A DNA stretch of 64,000 bases from Streptomyces sp. MUM 178J (GCF_022414575.1 NZ_JADWYQ010000010.1:1-64000), one strand, 5' to 3'; numbered from the stretch's first letter, positions 18,415 to 27,259 are shown. The notes: a model not told the origin generated them from the letters alone. Numbers and translations: made by a program.

Positions 18415-20573
18415 CCCGCCCACAGTGGGGTCAGAGCGATCGGACCCGACGACTGGCCGGAGAAGACGACGCAGGCCACGGCAGCCCCGGACCGGAGGAC
18501 GCACCCGAGCCGTGCCCCGTGTGCCGGACACGCCGTACCGCACCCCGCTGCCCGGTCTGCGGCTGGGACGGCGACGGTCACAACGCCGCCGGGGGCGACC
18601 GCGGGCAGGAGCACACGGCCGCCTGGCGCTGGGACCTGCGCGCCGCCCTCCTCGCCACACGGGCCCACAGCCCGGAGCGAGGGGCCGCCGCGACGCCCGA
18701 GGGGACGCTGCACCCCCGGCTGCGTACGCTGCTGCGCCGGTCCCACAGCGTCGAGGACGGCCACGGAGACCCCAGCGGACCGGAAAGCCCCGCGGCCCCG
18801 GCGGGGGACGGCGGCGCGGACACCACGCCGTACGGAGACCTCTCCGGCGCGGTCTCCCTGCTGACCGCTCTCGCGGCCGGCGAGGTCGACGCCGTGTGCT
18901 TCTTCGGAGTGTCACCCGCGGGCCTCGCCATGGAAGAAGTGGGCCGCGACGACCGGGGCGCCCTCGGGCCCCGCGACGACCGCGCCGCGTTCCTCGACTG
19001 GCGGCAGGCGGTGCCCTGGCTGCGCCACCCCGCGCCGGAGCGTCAGTTCCTGCTGGCCGGCGGCATCGGCGCCGACGCCCCCTACGGCGTCCGCGGAGTG
19101 CCGGGGACCAGCGACACGGCCTGGGAGACACCGGTCCGACACGCCGTGCACGAAGGGCTCCAGGGCCTGCTGGCGGCACGGGAGCACGGCCGGGACATCC
19201 CCCTCGTCGCGGTGGACGCGGCCCCCGGCTGGCGCTGGCCGCGGCACGCCCTGACCCTGCTGGACCGGTGCGCGCCCCCCTCCGCCACGCTCACCCTCCG
19301 GCCCGGCGACCCCAGGCTGCACGACGACCCGAGGCTGCACGGCGACCGGCGTCCGCTGGCCGGCGTGGTGACGGCCGCCTGCCGCCGTGTTCCGCTGCGC
19401 TACGGCTATGCGCTGCTCACCCGGCCGCCCGACCAGGCCGCCGAAGGCCCCGCCGCTCGGGCCCGGCTGCTCTTCCCCTGCGGCACCCGCCTGCCGGACT
19501 CCGGCGAACTCCCCGTGAAGGTGCCGCTCCTGGCCTCCCCCGACCAGGACGCCACGCTGTTCGCCCTGCCCGTGGTGGTCGCCCGCGGGCCCCACCCACG
19601 GCGCTGGAGCGTGCTGCGCACCGCGCAGACCCGCCTCGAACCGGGGCGGCGCACCACAGTGACCGTCCTGCTCGACGCCTCCGGCGCGGTGCGCTTCGAA
19701 GGGCCCGAGCCCCTCGCCGACCCCGGCGCCGACGTCGCCTTCCACTTCGACGAGCGGGCGCTGCTCGAACAGTCGCCCGCCCCGATTCCGCGGCCGGAAC
19801 CCCTCTCCGATCTGATGGTGCTGCTCGAACTGGGCGGCGAAGCCGATGACTTCGCCCGGCGCACCGGCTTTCTCCAGGCCGTGCTGAACCGGCTGGCCGC
19901 CGTCTGGCCGCACGGCGACGCCCTGCGCGTCGGGCTCATCGGCTACGCCGACCACGCCTTCCGCACCGTTGGCCGCAACCGCACGGGCGAGGCGCCCCTG
20001 CTCTTCTGGGGCTCCGGCACCGCACGCGAAGCCGCCCACGCCTTACCGGGGTTCTCGCACTGCGGCGTCGCGGACGACTTCGGAGCGCCCATGGAGGAGG
20101 CGTTGCAGGCCGCCGGCTCCACCGGCTACTGGCGGACCGGGTCCCGGCGAGCCCTGCTGGTCGTCGGCCGACGGCCGCCCCACCCGCCCCGCCAGGGCCG
20201 GGATCAGACACTGCCCTGCCCCGCGGGACTGGACTGGGAGGCGCACCTGCACCATCTGCGACAGCGGCTCGGCCTGCGGGTGATCGCGGTCCGCGACCCG
20301 CTGCCCGGCCTCCCCGGCCGGCCCGTCAGACCGCCGACCGGGGAGCGCATCGAGAGGTTCTGGGAGGAGCTGGGCCGCCAGGGCCGCTTCACCCTCGACC
20401 GGCACACCCCCGACGACGTGGCGGTCTGTTTCACCCGGTCCGCCGGGCGCCGGTCCGCCGCGGCCGGGCTGATGACCGATGTGCCGGACGAGGAGCCCGG
20501 CCCCTCCCACACCCGCTATCTGACGATCGACCACGGCCTGACGGGCGGCACCGCACAGCCAGAAGGGCGATGA
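18411..20573 (+). CDS. Zinc-ribbon protein with degenerate vWA-like domain
   Basis: 720 residues from GTG 18411. Four cysteines (CPVC at 35-38, CPVC at 47-50) form an N-terminal zinc ribbon. A variable linker follows, then ~130-500 of mixed alpha/beta sequence without a familiar motif, and ~515-690 resembling a vWA fold (LMVLLELGG, LRVGLIGYADH, ALLVVG) whose MIDAS residues are lost. Position before a GTPase and a GAP1-like gene mirrors the first module, where vWA and GTPase are fused. Leu545 is a TTA codon (20043-20045), implying bldA dependence. The stop overlaps the next ATG. Confidence 0.65.
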   Translation: MTRPQWGQSDRTRRLAGEDDAGHGSPGPEDAPEPCPVCRTRRTAPRCPVCGWDGDGHNAAGGDRGQEHTAAWRWDLRAALLATRAHSPERGAAATPEGTLHPRLRTLLRRSHSVEDGHGDPSGPESPAAPAGDGGADTTPYGDLSGAVSLLTALAAGEVDAVCFFGVSPAGLAMEEVGRDDRGALGPRDDRAAFLDWRQAVPWLRHPAPERQFLLAGGIGADAPYGVRGVPGTSDTAWETPVRHAVHEGLQGLLAAREHGRDIPLVAVDAAPGWRWPRHALTLLDRCAPPSATLTLRPGDPRLHDDPRLHGDRRPLAGVVTAACRRVPLRYGYALLTRPPDQAAEGPAARARLLFPCGTRLPDSGELPVKVPLLASPDQDATLFALPVVVARGPHPRRWSVLRTAQTRLEPGRRTTVTVLLDASGAVRFEGPEPLADPGADVAFHFDERALLEQSPAPIPRPEPLSDLMVLLELGGEADDFARRTGFLQAVLNRLAAVWPHGDALRVGLIGYADHAFRTVGRNRTGEAPLLFWGSGTAREAAHALPGFSHCGVADDFGAPMEEALQAAGSTGYWRTGSRRALLVVGRRPPHPPRQGRDQTLPCPAGLDWEAHLHHLRQRLGLRVIAVRDPLPGLPGRPVRPPTGERIERFWEELGRQGRFTLDRHTPDDVAVCFTRSAGRRSAAAGLMTDVPDEEPGPSHTRYLTIDHGLTGGTAQPEGR

Positions 20574-21652
20574 GAAGCATGAGCGCAGAAGAGCAGGGCG
20601 AAGTCCGGTTCCCCCCCGAACTGCGGGCGACGACCCGGGGCGAGGAACCTCAGGCGGAAAGCGCCCCGCAGTGGCGCGAGGCCGCGCCCGACGCGCCGGC
20701 CGGGGTCCCCGCTCCTCGGCGGCCCACGGGCGACCGGGTGCGCATAGGCCTGTGGGGCTCGCCCACCTCCGGCAAGACCACCTTCCTCGCCGCACTGCGG
20801 CTGGCCGCCCAGGAGCCCTCGGGCGCGTACGGCCGCTGGCAGGTGGTGGCGGCCGACGATGTGTCCGAGGCCTTTCTGATCCAGTCCTCACGGGAACTGA
20901 CCATCGACCGCCGGTTTCCCGTCGCCACCAGGGAATCCGGCCTGCTGAGCTGGCTGTTCCGCGGTGACCTCACCGGCACCCGCTATGCCAGGAAGCGGTT
21001 CGGACGGTCCCGCCGCGCCAACCAGCTGGAGTTCGAGTTCAGCGTGCTGGATGCGCCGGGCGGCCACTACGAAGACCTCTACCAGAACGTCGACGGCGAC
21101 CGCGCGACGGCCCATCTGGCGGCCTCCACCGGCCTTGTCTACCTGTTCGACCCGATGCGCGAGGCCGTCGACGGAGACTCCTTCGCCTACCTCAACGGCA
21201 CGCTCGCCCGGCTCACCCGCAGATGCATGGCCGCGGGCGCCCTCGACGGCCCCTATCTGCCGCACCACATCGCCGTCTGCGTCACCAAGTTCGACGACCC
21301 CGAGGTCTTCGAGCGGGCCAGACGCGGCAACTGGACCGAACTCGGACCGCAGGGCACGCCCGTCGTGCCCGACCCGGAAGGCTTCTTCGACTGGCTGGCG
21401 CAGGATCTGCACGGCAGCACCATGGAACTCATCGGACGGGCCATCAGAAGCAGCTTCCACCCCTCCCGCATCCACTTCTTCGCCACCTCGGCGATCGGCT
21501 TCTCCACCCGGCCGGGCGGCGGGGTGGACCTCGGGCGGTTCGGCAATGTGCACCAGGTGGGGGGCGAGCCGCAGATCCTCGGCGCGATCAACCCGCACAA
21601 CGTCATGGACCCGGTGATCGCCCTCCTGCTCGGCATCAAGAAGCGGTGGTGA
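20570..21652 (+). CDS. Stand-alone DO-type P-loop GTPase
   Basis: 360 residues. Disordered N-terminal ~50, then a GTPase: GSPTSGKTT (63-71), switch II LDAPGGHY (Asp161), VTKFDDPE (239-245, NKxD position) and TSAIGF. It shares these with the C-terminal half of the 12193 protein, for example AVCVTKFDDPEVF against AVCLSKFDDPRVF, so the two are paralogs. The SGKTTFL P-loop is typical of the TRAFAC-like DO-GTPases found with GAP1 proteins in predicted conflict systems. ATG 20570 overlaps the previous stop; ATG 20579 is an alternative start. Confidence 0.8.
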   Translation: MRSMSAEEQGEVRFPPELRATTRGEEPQAESAPQWREAAPDAPAGVPAPRRPTGDRVRIGLWGSPTSGKTTFLAALRLAAQEPSGAYGRWQVVAADDVSEAFLIQSSRELTIDRRFPVATRESGLLSWLFRGDLTGTRYARKRFGRSRRANQLEFEFSVLDAPGGHYEDLYQNVDGDRATAHLAASTGLVYLFDPMREAVDGDSFAYLNGTLARLTRRCMAAGALDGPYLPHHIAVCVTKFDDPEVFERARRGNWTELGPQGTPVVPDPEGFFDWLAQDLHGSTMELIGRAIRSSFHPSRIHFFATSAIGFSTRPGGGVDLGRFGNVHQVGGEPQILGAINPHNVMDPVIALLLGIKKRW

Positions 21653-21653
21653 C

Positions 21654-24482
21654 ATGGACGGCATGCGCGAGGTCGAAGCGCTGTGGGCCTGGTTCGGAAA
21701 GGAACCAGGCTCCCGCAGGGAGTACAGCGTGCTCCACTGCAGCGGGGGACCCGACAAGGCACGCGTCTTCGAGGGGTACATCAGGTCCTCCGCCCCCGGG
21801 AACCCGCCGACCGGCGTGCACGCAGGCGGGGACCGGCTGCCCTGGATCACCGTCAACGGCCGCACCGGGCAGGGGGAACGCTGGATCGGGGTCTCCTGCA
21901 TGGAGAACTCGAAGAGCGTCGACGGCGGCGGCCGGGCCATCGTGCCCACACGCTATTTCATGATGCAGTACGACGACACCGTCCCCTGCGGCGCCACATA
22001 TCTGACGCTGTGGGACGCGGTGGAGACGCTTCCGCTCCCCCCGGAGGGGTCCCCCGCGCATGTGCCGGTGCGGCTCGCCGCCGACCGTCATGCGTCCGCG
22101 CTCATCGGACTCGCCCGGATCGCCGACGCGCTGGCCTCTCCCGCGGCCGCGGCCGAGGCGGGCCGTCGCCAGACGGCGGCGGCCCACTGGGCGGCGGCCG
22201 TGGCCGCCTGCGTCCTCGCCGGGGACCGGGTGGTCATCACCGGCGCGGCCGGCCTGGGGCTGCGCGAGCGCCTCTCCGTGCTCGACGCCGTGGTCGGCTT
22301 CCTGCCGTACGGACTCCGCAGCGACCTCGCCGTCGGAAGCTGTGTCGAAGGCATGCGTCCACCGCGTACCGATCTGACGTTCGGCCCGGAACACACACCC
22401 GGCGCCCGCAGGATCTCCCTCGGCCGGCTGCCCGCGGACCCCGCCGCGGGCGGCGAGTTCCGTGAGCGGCTGCGCCGCCTCATCGACGGCAGCGGATACC
22501 AGGACGTGCTCGGCGCACTGGCGGAGATGCACGAGCCGCTGCGGCTGACGGACCGTTCGCAGATCCTGCACGGTCTCGCCCCGCTCGACCCGCTGCGCCG
22601 CGCCGTGTGGGCCGTCGCCGTGAGCCCCGGCCAGTCCGCCCTGGACGATCCGGACGAGCTGGCCACCACCACGCGCGAGACGCTGCGTGTGCAGTGGAAG
22701 GACCCCCGGACCAGCCAGGACGTGACGGCGCACGTCGTGGAGAAGCTGCTGGCGCCCGGCGTCGACTCCGCCGCCCACGGCGAGCCGGGCGCGGCAGGCA
22801 GCCGCCGCCAGCTCCTGTGGCAGTTCGCCGTCCAGTGCAAGAAGGACGACGAGGTGCTGCGTGCGCTTTTCGCCCACAGCACGCGGGAACCCGCCCTGGA
22901 GCACACCGCGCAGGTGGTGGAGTGTCTGCGCCTCCTCGGCCCCGAGCCGCTGCACCGCAGCGGGCATACCGCAGCGGCGCTGCGGGACGCGCCGTGGATC
23001 ACGCTGGCGCTGCTGTACGCGGAGGCGGCCGACGCCCAGCGGCTGCGCTCCTGGCTCACCCTCGCCCGGCCCTGGGACCTGGTGGCGGAACCCTGGCTGC
23101 GGGCCTGGCAGCCGCTGATCGTCCCGGAGGCCGAGATCGCCGGCCTTGGTGTGCTCTCGGATGTGCCGGCGACGGCCGACGCGGTCCTGGTGCTGGCCGC
23201 CGCGGCGCGTGCCGGGGCGGGGACGCCGCTGCGGGCGGTCGTGCGTTTTCTGTGGAAGGCGCTGCTCCGGGCGGCCCGGGAGGACGGCGGCCCGGACGGC
23301 GGCCCGGCGGCGCAGGAGCAGCGCGGCCGGCGCAGAGCGCTGCTGGGCCTCGGCTCCGCCCAGCCGAAGGACGCCTTCCCCGACGCGCTGTCCGTGGGAG
23401 TGGGCGCGCCGACGCTCCGGGAGCTGCTGGAGCAGCCGCATCTGTGGGCGGAGTGCCAGGCGCGCGCCGACGCCCTGCGGTGTCTGGCGGGCGGGCAGCC
23501 CGTCGGGCCCGGGGACGGCCCGCTGGAAGTTCCGCGCTATGGGCAGGATGTCGAGAAGCTGTTCTACGACGAGTATCTCAGGCCCGATCTCCGGGGGTTC
23601 GTCACGGCGCTGACGAGCCTGGCGATGCGCGGGAAGCCGGGGGACCCCGTCAGCGGAATGCTGATGAACGTGCTGCAGCGGGTGCCCCCCGGACACGGCC
23701 GTGACGACGTGGCCGGACGGTTCAACGAGTGGCTGGCGGCGCATATGCACGCCCCAGTCCACCCGGGGTTCGACGACGACCTCGCCGTAGACGGCATCGA
23801 CCCCGTCGACCCCTGGTCCCTGGACCACTCATACGCGGAACAGGACGCCGCAGCCCGGGAGAAGACGGTCCCGCAAGCCGGAGCGCTTCCGGCCGCTGTG
23901 CCGGACATGGCGGCGTTGCAGCTGCCCGTACGACCGGCGTCCCCCGGAGTCTCCCCACCGGCCCAGTCCCCGCCGCAGGGGCCGCAGCAGACCGGGGAGC
24001 AGACGGAGGCCTCCGCACAGTGGAACCTGCTCTGCCACGCGGTGTCCACCGCCGGTTCGCCACAGGAGGTCGCCCGGGCGTGGGCGCCGGTGGCGGTGGG
24101 GCCGAGTGGCGAGAGGTCCCTGGTACTCGTCGGCAACTGGTGGGGCCGGACGACTGCCTCGGGACGACGCCACACCCTGCTCGACCATCTGCTGCGGGAA
24201 CTCGTCGAGCAGCGGCTGCTCGACGCCAACGAAGCCCATGAACTGGTCGACTGCTTCGTGGTGCTGATCGTGTCCGAGCGGGCGTCCGGGCGGCTCGGCA
24301 GCGGCTGGCACGGCCGGACCCATCTGAAGTGGGAGAAGCACCGGCTCAAGTGGCTCCGCAGACGCTACCGCCGGCTGAGGCGGGCGCGCCTGCGCTCGTA
24401 CGTCCCCCTGCCGACGCGCAGGCGCAGCAAGCACAGCAAGCCCGGCAAGCCGTCCAAGCAGAGGAAGAACGATGACGACTGA
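21654..24482 (+). CDS. GAP1-like GTPase-associated protein, long form
   Basis: 942 residues. The N-terminal ~240 residues are paralogous to the 308-residue protein at 15082 (MDG start, RLPWITVN, PTRYFMM, FLPYGLRSDL). Residues ~240-680 are helical, perhaps the GAP1 middle region. Residues ~690-800 are Pro/Gln-rich linker, ~795-880 a helical C-terminal domain, and the tail after ~890 is very basic (Arg/Lys-rich) and could touch nucleic acid or membrane. It begins one base after the GTPase stop, making a GTPase-partner pair. Its 3' end overlaps the next gene by 11 bp. Confidence 0.6.
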   Translation: MDGMREVEALWAWFGKEPGSRREYSVLHCSGGPDKARVFEGYIRSSAPGNPPTGVHAGGDRLPWITVNGRTGQGERWIGVSCMENSKSVDGGGRAIVPTRYFMMQYDDTVPCGATYLTLWDAVETLPLPPEGSPAHVPVRLAADRHASALIGLARIADALASPAAAAEAGRRQTAAAHWAAAVAACVLAGDRVVITGAAGLGLRERLSVLDAVVGFLPYGLRSDLAVGSCVEGMRPPRTDLTFGPEHTPGARRISLGRLPADPAAGGEFRERLRRLIDGSGYQDVLGALAEMHEPLRLTDRSQILHGLAPLDPLRRAVWAVAVSPGQSALDDPDELATTTRETLRVQWKDPRTSQDVTAHVVEKLLAPGVDSAAHGEPGAAGSRRQLLWQFAVQCKKDDEVLRALFAHSTREPALEHTAQVVECLRLLGPEPLHRSGHTAAALRDAPWITLALLYAEAADAQRLRSWLTLARPWDLVAEPWLRAWQPLIVPEAEIAGLGVLSDVPATADAVLVLAAAARAGAGTPLRAVVRFLWKALLRAAREDGGPDGGPAAQEQRGRRRALLGLGSAQPKDAFPDALSVGVGAPTLRELLEQPHLWAECQARADALRCLAGGQPVGPGDGPLEVPRYGQDVEKLFYDEYLRPDLRGFVTALTSLAMRGKPGDPVSGMLMNVLQRVPPGHGRDDVAGRFNEWLAAHMHAPVHPGFDDDLAVDGIDPVDPWSLDHSYAEQDAAAREKTVPQAGALPAAVPDMAALQLPVRPASPGVSPPAQSPPQGPQQTGEQTEASAQWNLLCHAVSTAGSPQEVARAWAPVAVGPSGERSLVLVGNWWGRTTASGRRHTLLDHLLRELVEQRLLDANEAHELVDCFVVLIVSERASGRLGSGWHGRTHLKWEKHRLKWLRRRYRRLRRARLRSYVPLPTRRRSKHSKPGKPSKQRKNDDD

Positions 24483-26025
24483 CCGCCTGCCCAGCAGACC
24501 CCGGGTGCCGGGGCTCCGGCCGCTGCTTGCCCTCGCCGTGCTGCTCGCCCTCGCCGCGCCGCTGGCGCAGCCCCTGCCGGCGCGCGCCGACGACAAGCGC
24601 CCGGGCGGGCTGGCCGCCCTGCTCGACCGGCTCGTCGCCCGCGGCGGCGCGAACTACGCGGTGGCTGTGGACATCTCCGACTCGATGGAGTCCAGCGGCT
24701 ACTACGCCAGGACCCGGAAGGTGCTGCCGGCCTTCATCGACTCGCTCACGGCCGACGACCGGGTCTGCCTGGTGCCCTTCAGCGAGGGGGCGAGCGAGTG
24801 CGAACTGGTCTCCAAGGCGGAGGCGAAGGCCCAGTTGGCCCGGCTGCCCGAGCATGCCACGGGCAGCGCGTCCAACTTCGGACGCGCCTTCGAGTCGGCC
24901 TTGGACGGGCTGCGCCGTTCGAACGCGGAGGTCTCCGGGGTCCTGCTGATGTCCGACGCACAGCTCTACGCGCCCGACGACTCGCGGTTCAAGACCTTCG
25001 AGAGCCCGGGCTGGGCCGCACTGCGGGCCAAGCTGGCGTCCCTGTCCGGCGGGCAGGAGGTGACCGGCTACGGCATCCCGCTCGGATCGGGCGAGAAACT
25101 GGGGGACGTCCTGGCGAAGGTGTTCCCCCGGTACCAATTGCTGGACGCGTCGGGGGAGGAGCTGGCGGACTCGCTGGCCCGGGCCCATGACGACATCCGC
25201 ATCCGGCAGGCCGTCAAGCGGGTGCGGGCCGACGAGGGCAAGGGCGTCGCCGTCTCCTGGCAGGCGACGCCGGACGAGCCGCTGCGCGCCGGGGGCGAGA
25301 TCCGCGCCCGGCTGACCGCGACGACCGAGGCGCTCCCGTTGCGGGTCGGCCCGCTGCGGCTGGGCGGACTCCCCGAAGGGGCGCGCGCCTCCGCGGAGCC
25401 GTCCGGGCCTCTGGAACTCGGTCCCGGGGAGCGGCGCGATGTCGTCTTCACCCTGGACGAAGCGGTCGAACACGCCGACGGACTCTTCGACGGAACGGAC
25501 CGGGAGAGCTGGCGGCTGACCGTCGAGGGAGTGGTCTCCTCGCCGCTGTCCGCCGACGTCGAACGCCATCTCGACGGCGTCTCCGTGAACCTGGCAGACC
25601 GGCCGAAGGGCGAGCCGCTGACCGCCGTCGGCACCGTCGTCACCTCGGCGTCGGCGCAGTGGTGGGCCGGGGTACTCGGTGTGCTCGCCGTGCTCCTGGC
25701 CGCTGCCGGCTATCTCGTCCTGCGCCGGAACCGCCCGATGCACGGCATGCTCGTCGCCGAGGCGGTCGACCGCCCCGCGCCGCTGCGCATCCGCCTGTAC
25801 GGCCGCCGCACCATCACGGCCGACCTCTCCACGCTGGTGGAGGACGGCGGAACACTCTGGATCAAGGGCTCACCGGGGCGGCTCGGCGGCTTCCCGACGC
25901 TGCGGCTGCGCTGCCGGATCGCCGACCGGGCCGTGCGGGAGGCGGTGTGCGCACCGGACGAACCGCTGCTGCTCGCCGGTCTGGAGTTCCGCTACCAGCC
26001 CGGCGGCTCCGGACCCCCCGGATGA
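24472..26025 (+). CDS. Secreted/membrane-anchored vWA domain protein
   Basis: 517 residues. N-terminal signal sequence (~18-42, LALAVLLALAAPLAQPLPARA). vWA domain ~60-240 with an intact MIDAS DISDS (67-71), downstream Thr/Ser region SASNFGRAFE, and LLMSDAQ. A beta-rich segment to ~390 follows, then one transmembrane helix at ~397-417 (WWAGVLGVLAVLLAAAGYLVL region) and a ~100-residue cytoplasmic tail. Type I topology puts the metal-binding vWA outside. It could link the cytosolic GTPase/MoxR machinery to the envelope. ATG 24472 has GAGGAAG upstream and overlaps the previous gene. Confidence 0.85.
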   Translation: MTTDRLPSRPRVPGLRPLLALAVLLALAAPLAQPLPARADDKRPGGLAALLDRLVARGGANYAVAVDISDSMESSGYYARTRKVLPAFIDSLTADDRVCLVPFSEGASECELVSKAEAKAQLARLPEHATGSASNFGRAFESALDGLRRSNAEVSGVLLMSDAQLYAPDDSRFKTFESPGWAALRAKLASLSGGQEVTGYGIPLGSGEKLGDVLAKVFPRYQLLDASGEELADSLARAHDDIRIRQAVKRVRADEGKGVAVSWQATPDEPLRAGGEIRARLTATTEALPLRVGPLRLGGLPEGARASAEPSGPLELGPGERRDVVFTLDEAVEHADGLFDGTDRESWRLTVEGVVSSPLSADVERHLDGVSVNLADRPKGEPLTAVGTVVTSASAQWWAGVLGVLAVLLAAAGYLVLRRNRPMHGMLVAEAVDRPAPLRIRLYGRRTITADLSTLVEDGGTLWIKGSPGRLGGFPTLRLRCRIADRAVREAVCAPDEPLLLAGLEFRYQPGGSGPPG

Positions 26026-26038
26026 TCCCCTGCCCCGG

Positions 26039-26779
26039 CTACTCTCCGACGCGCACCAGGGCGAGCGTGATGTTGTCGGGGCCGCCCGCCTCGATGGCCG
26101 CCTTCCACAGTTCGAAGGCGGCCCTGCCGTCGTCGTACACGCGCAGCAGCTCCTCCAGCGCGTCCTGCGGCACCGGGTCGGTGAGACCGTCGGTGCAGAC
26201 CAGCAAGCGGTCGCCGACCGCGAGCGGGGCTGTCGTGACATGCGGGACGACGGAGATGAACGAGGGCGCCCCGCCCAGCGCCTGGGTGACCAGTGAGGTG
26301 GTGCGCTCGCCGGGGGAGAGCGGCGGGCTGTCGTCGACGCTGAGCCGGCTCAACCCGTCGTCGGTCATCCGCAGGACCCTGCTGTCGCCGACGTTGAAGA
26401 CCAGCAGGGTCTCGGTGAGCAGCACCGCGCCCGCGACCGTGGTCCCCATGGAGGTCAGCGAGGGATCGCGGTCGGCGGCCGCGTATACCGCGTGATTGCA
26501 GACGTTCAGGGTGTCGCGGACGGCGTGCTCGTCGTCCATGGACGAACCGAGGGCCGCGATCCTGGTCGCCGTCAGCGCGCTGGCGACCTCGCCCGCGGGC
26601 TGTCCGCCCATGCCGTCGGCGACCGCGACGACGAGGGGTCTGCCGTGCGGGAACACCAGGGTCTGCGGCGTCTCGGTCTCGGTGGCGCACAGCGTCCAGG
26701 GACCGACGACCAGGCTGTCCTCGTTGTGGTCGCGCAGCAGTCCGGAGTGGCTCAGCGCGGTCACGGCTGTGTACGGCAT
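26039..26779 (-). CDS. PP2C-type Ser/Thr phosphatase
   Basis: 246 residues with all catalytic motifs of a soluble PPM phosphatase: RDHNEDS, VADGMGG, SMGTTVAG, NVGDSRV, LLVCTDGL and GGPDNITLAL. It converges on the vWA membrane gene 13 bp away. Phosphatases of this kind often accompany vWA/kinase clusters, so the natural substrates are the kinase at 16012 or its targets. No membrane segment. It is expressed separately from the operon, from its own promoter in the repeat-rich 26780-27045 region. Confidence 0.93.
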   Translation of the reverse strand: MPYTAVTALSHSGLLRDHNEDSLVVGPWTLCATETETPQTLVFPHGRPLVVAVADGMGGQPAGEVASALTATRIAALGSSMDDEHAVRDTLNVCNHAVYAAADRDPSLTSMGTTVAGAVLLTETLLVFNVGDSRVLRMTDDGLSRLSVDDSPPLSPGERTTSLVTQALGGAPSFISVVPHVTTAPLAVGDRLLVCTDGLTDPVPQDALEELLRVYDDGRAAFELWKAAIEAGGPDNITLALVRVGE

Positions 26780-27045
26780 CGCAGCGTCCGCCTCTCCCGC
26801 CCCCCTGTGCCTGATGCCCTCCTGCCCATTGTCCCTCCGCAGCCCGCGGGGCTCCTGTCAGCCGAGGGCCGAGCTCCCCTCCCCGCCCGCTCCGGAAACC
26901 GGAGCAAGCCCCCGGCCCCCCGTACGACCTGAAGGCCGTGACCTCGATTCCCCGGCTGCCCGCCCCAGGCCCCTCCCGGGAGCACCCCCACGGCGGCGCC
27001 TCCAGCAGCGGGCAGCTCCAGCCCCGCCGGCGTTTGAGGTGCGGG

Positions 27046-27235
27046 GTGCCGCACAAATCCAGCCTCGCCGGCTGGGGTGCGGGGTGCCGCACAAATCCAG
27101 CCTCGCCGGCTGGGGTGCGGGGTGCCGCACAAATCCAGCCCCGCCGGCTGGGGTGCGGGGTGCCGCACAAATCCAGCCTCGCCGGCTGGGGTGCGGGGTG
27201 CCGCACAAATCCAGCCTCGCCGGCGTTTGAGGCGC
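27046..27235. repeat. Five tandem copies of a 38-bp unit
   Basis: Units start at 27046, 27084, 27122, 27160 and 27198, each beginning GTGCCGCACAAATCCAGC and ending near CGGGG, with only single-base differences. There are no spacers, so this is a minisatellite, not CRISPR. The outer units run into GCCGGCGTTTGAGG, the start of the dispersed element at 27211. The whole 26780-27344 stretch (565 bp) contains no gene that I can support. Confidence 0.93.
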
Positions 27236-27259
27236 GGGGGTCCGGGGGCGGAGCCCCCG
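27211..27259. repeat. Dispersed 49-bp element, copy A
   Basis: Begins CCAGCCTCGCCGGCG, continues TTTGAGGCGCGGGG and ends in the hairpin CGGGGGC-GGA-GCCCCCG. It is identical base for base to 33951-33999. A diverged copy lies at 47941-47988 and a partial one at ~27019-27047. Elements of this look are typical intergenic repeats in Streptomyces chromosomes. Confidence 0.9.

Noticed and set aside
15007..19179. Very long antisense open frame (over 1,300 codons) opposite the GTPase-kinase genes
   Set aside because: It is a by-product of high third-position GC. The sequence is low-complexity Arg/Gly/Pro/Ala with no motifs, whereas the opposite strand has coherent domains.
27046..27235. Possible CRISPR array
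   Set aside because: The 38-bp units are contiguous with no unique spacers, only five copies, and no cas genes are near.
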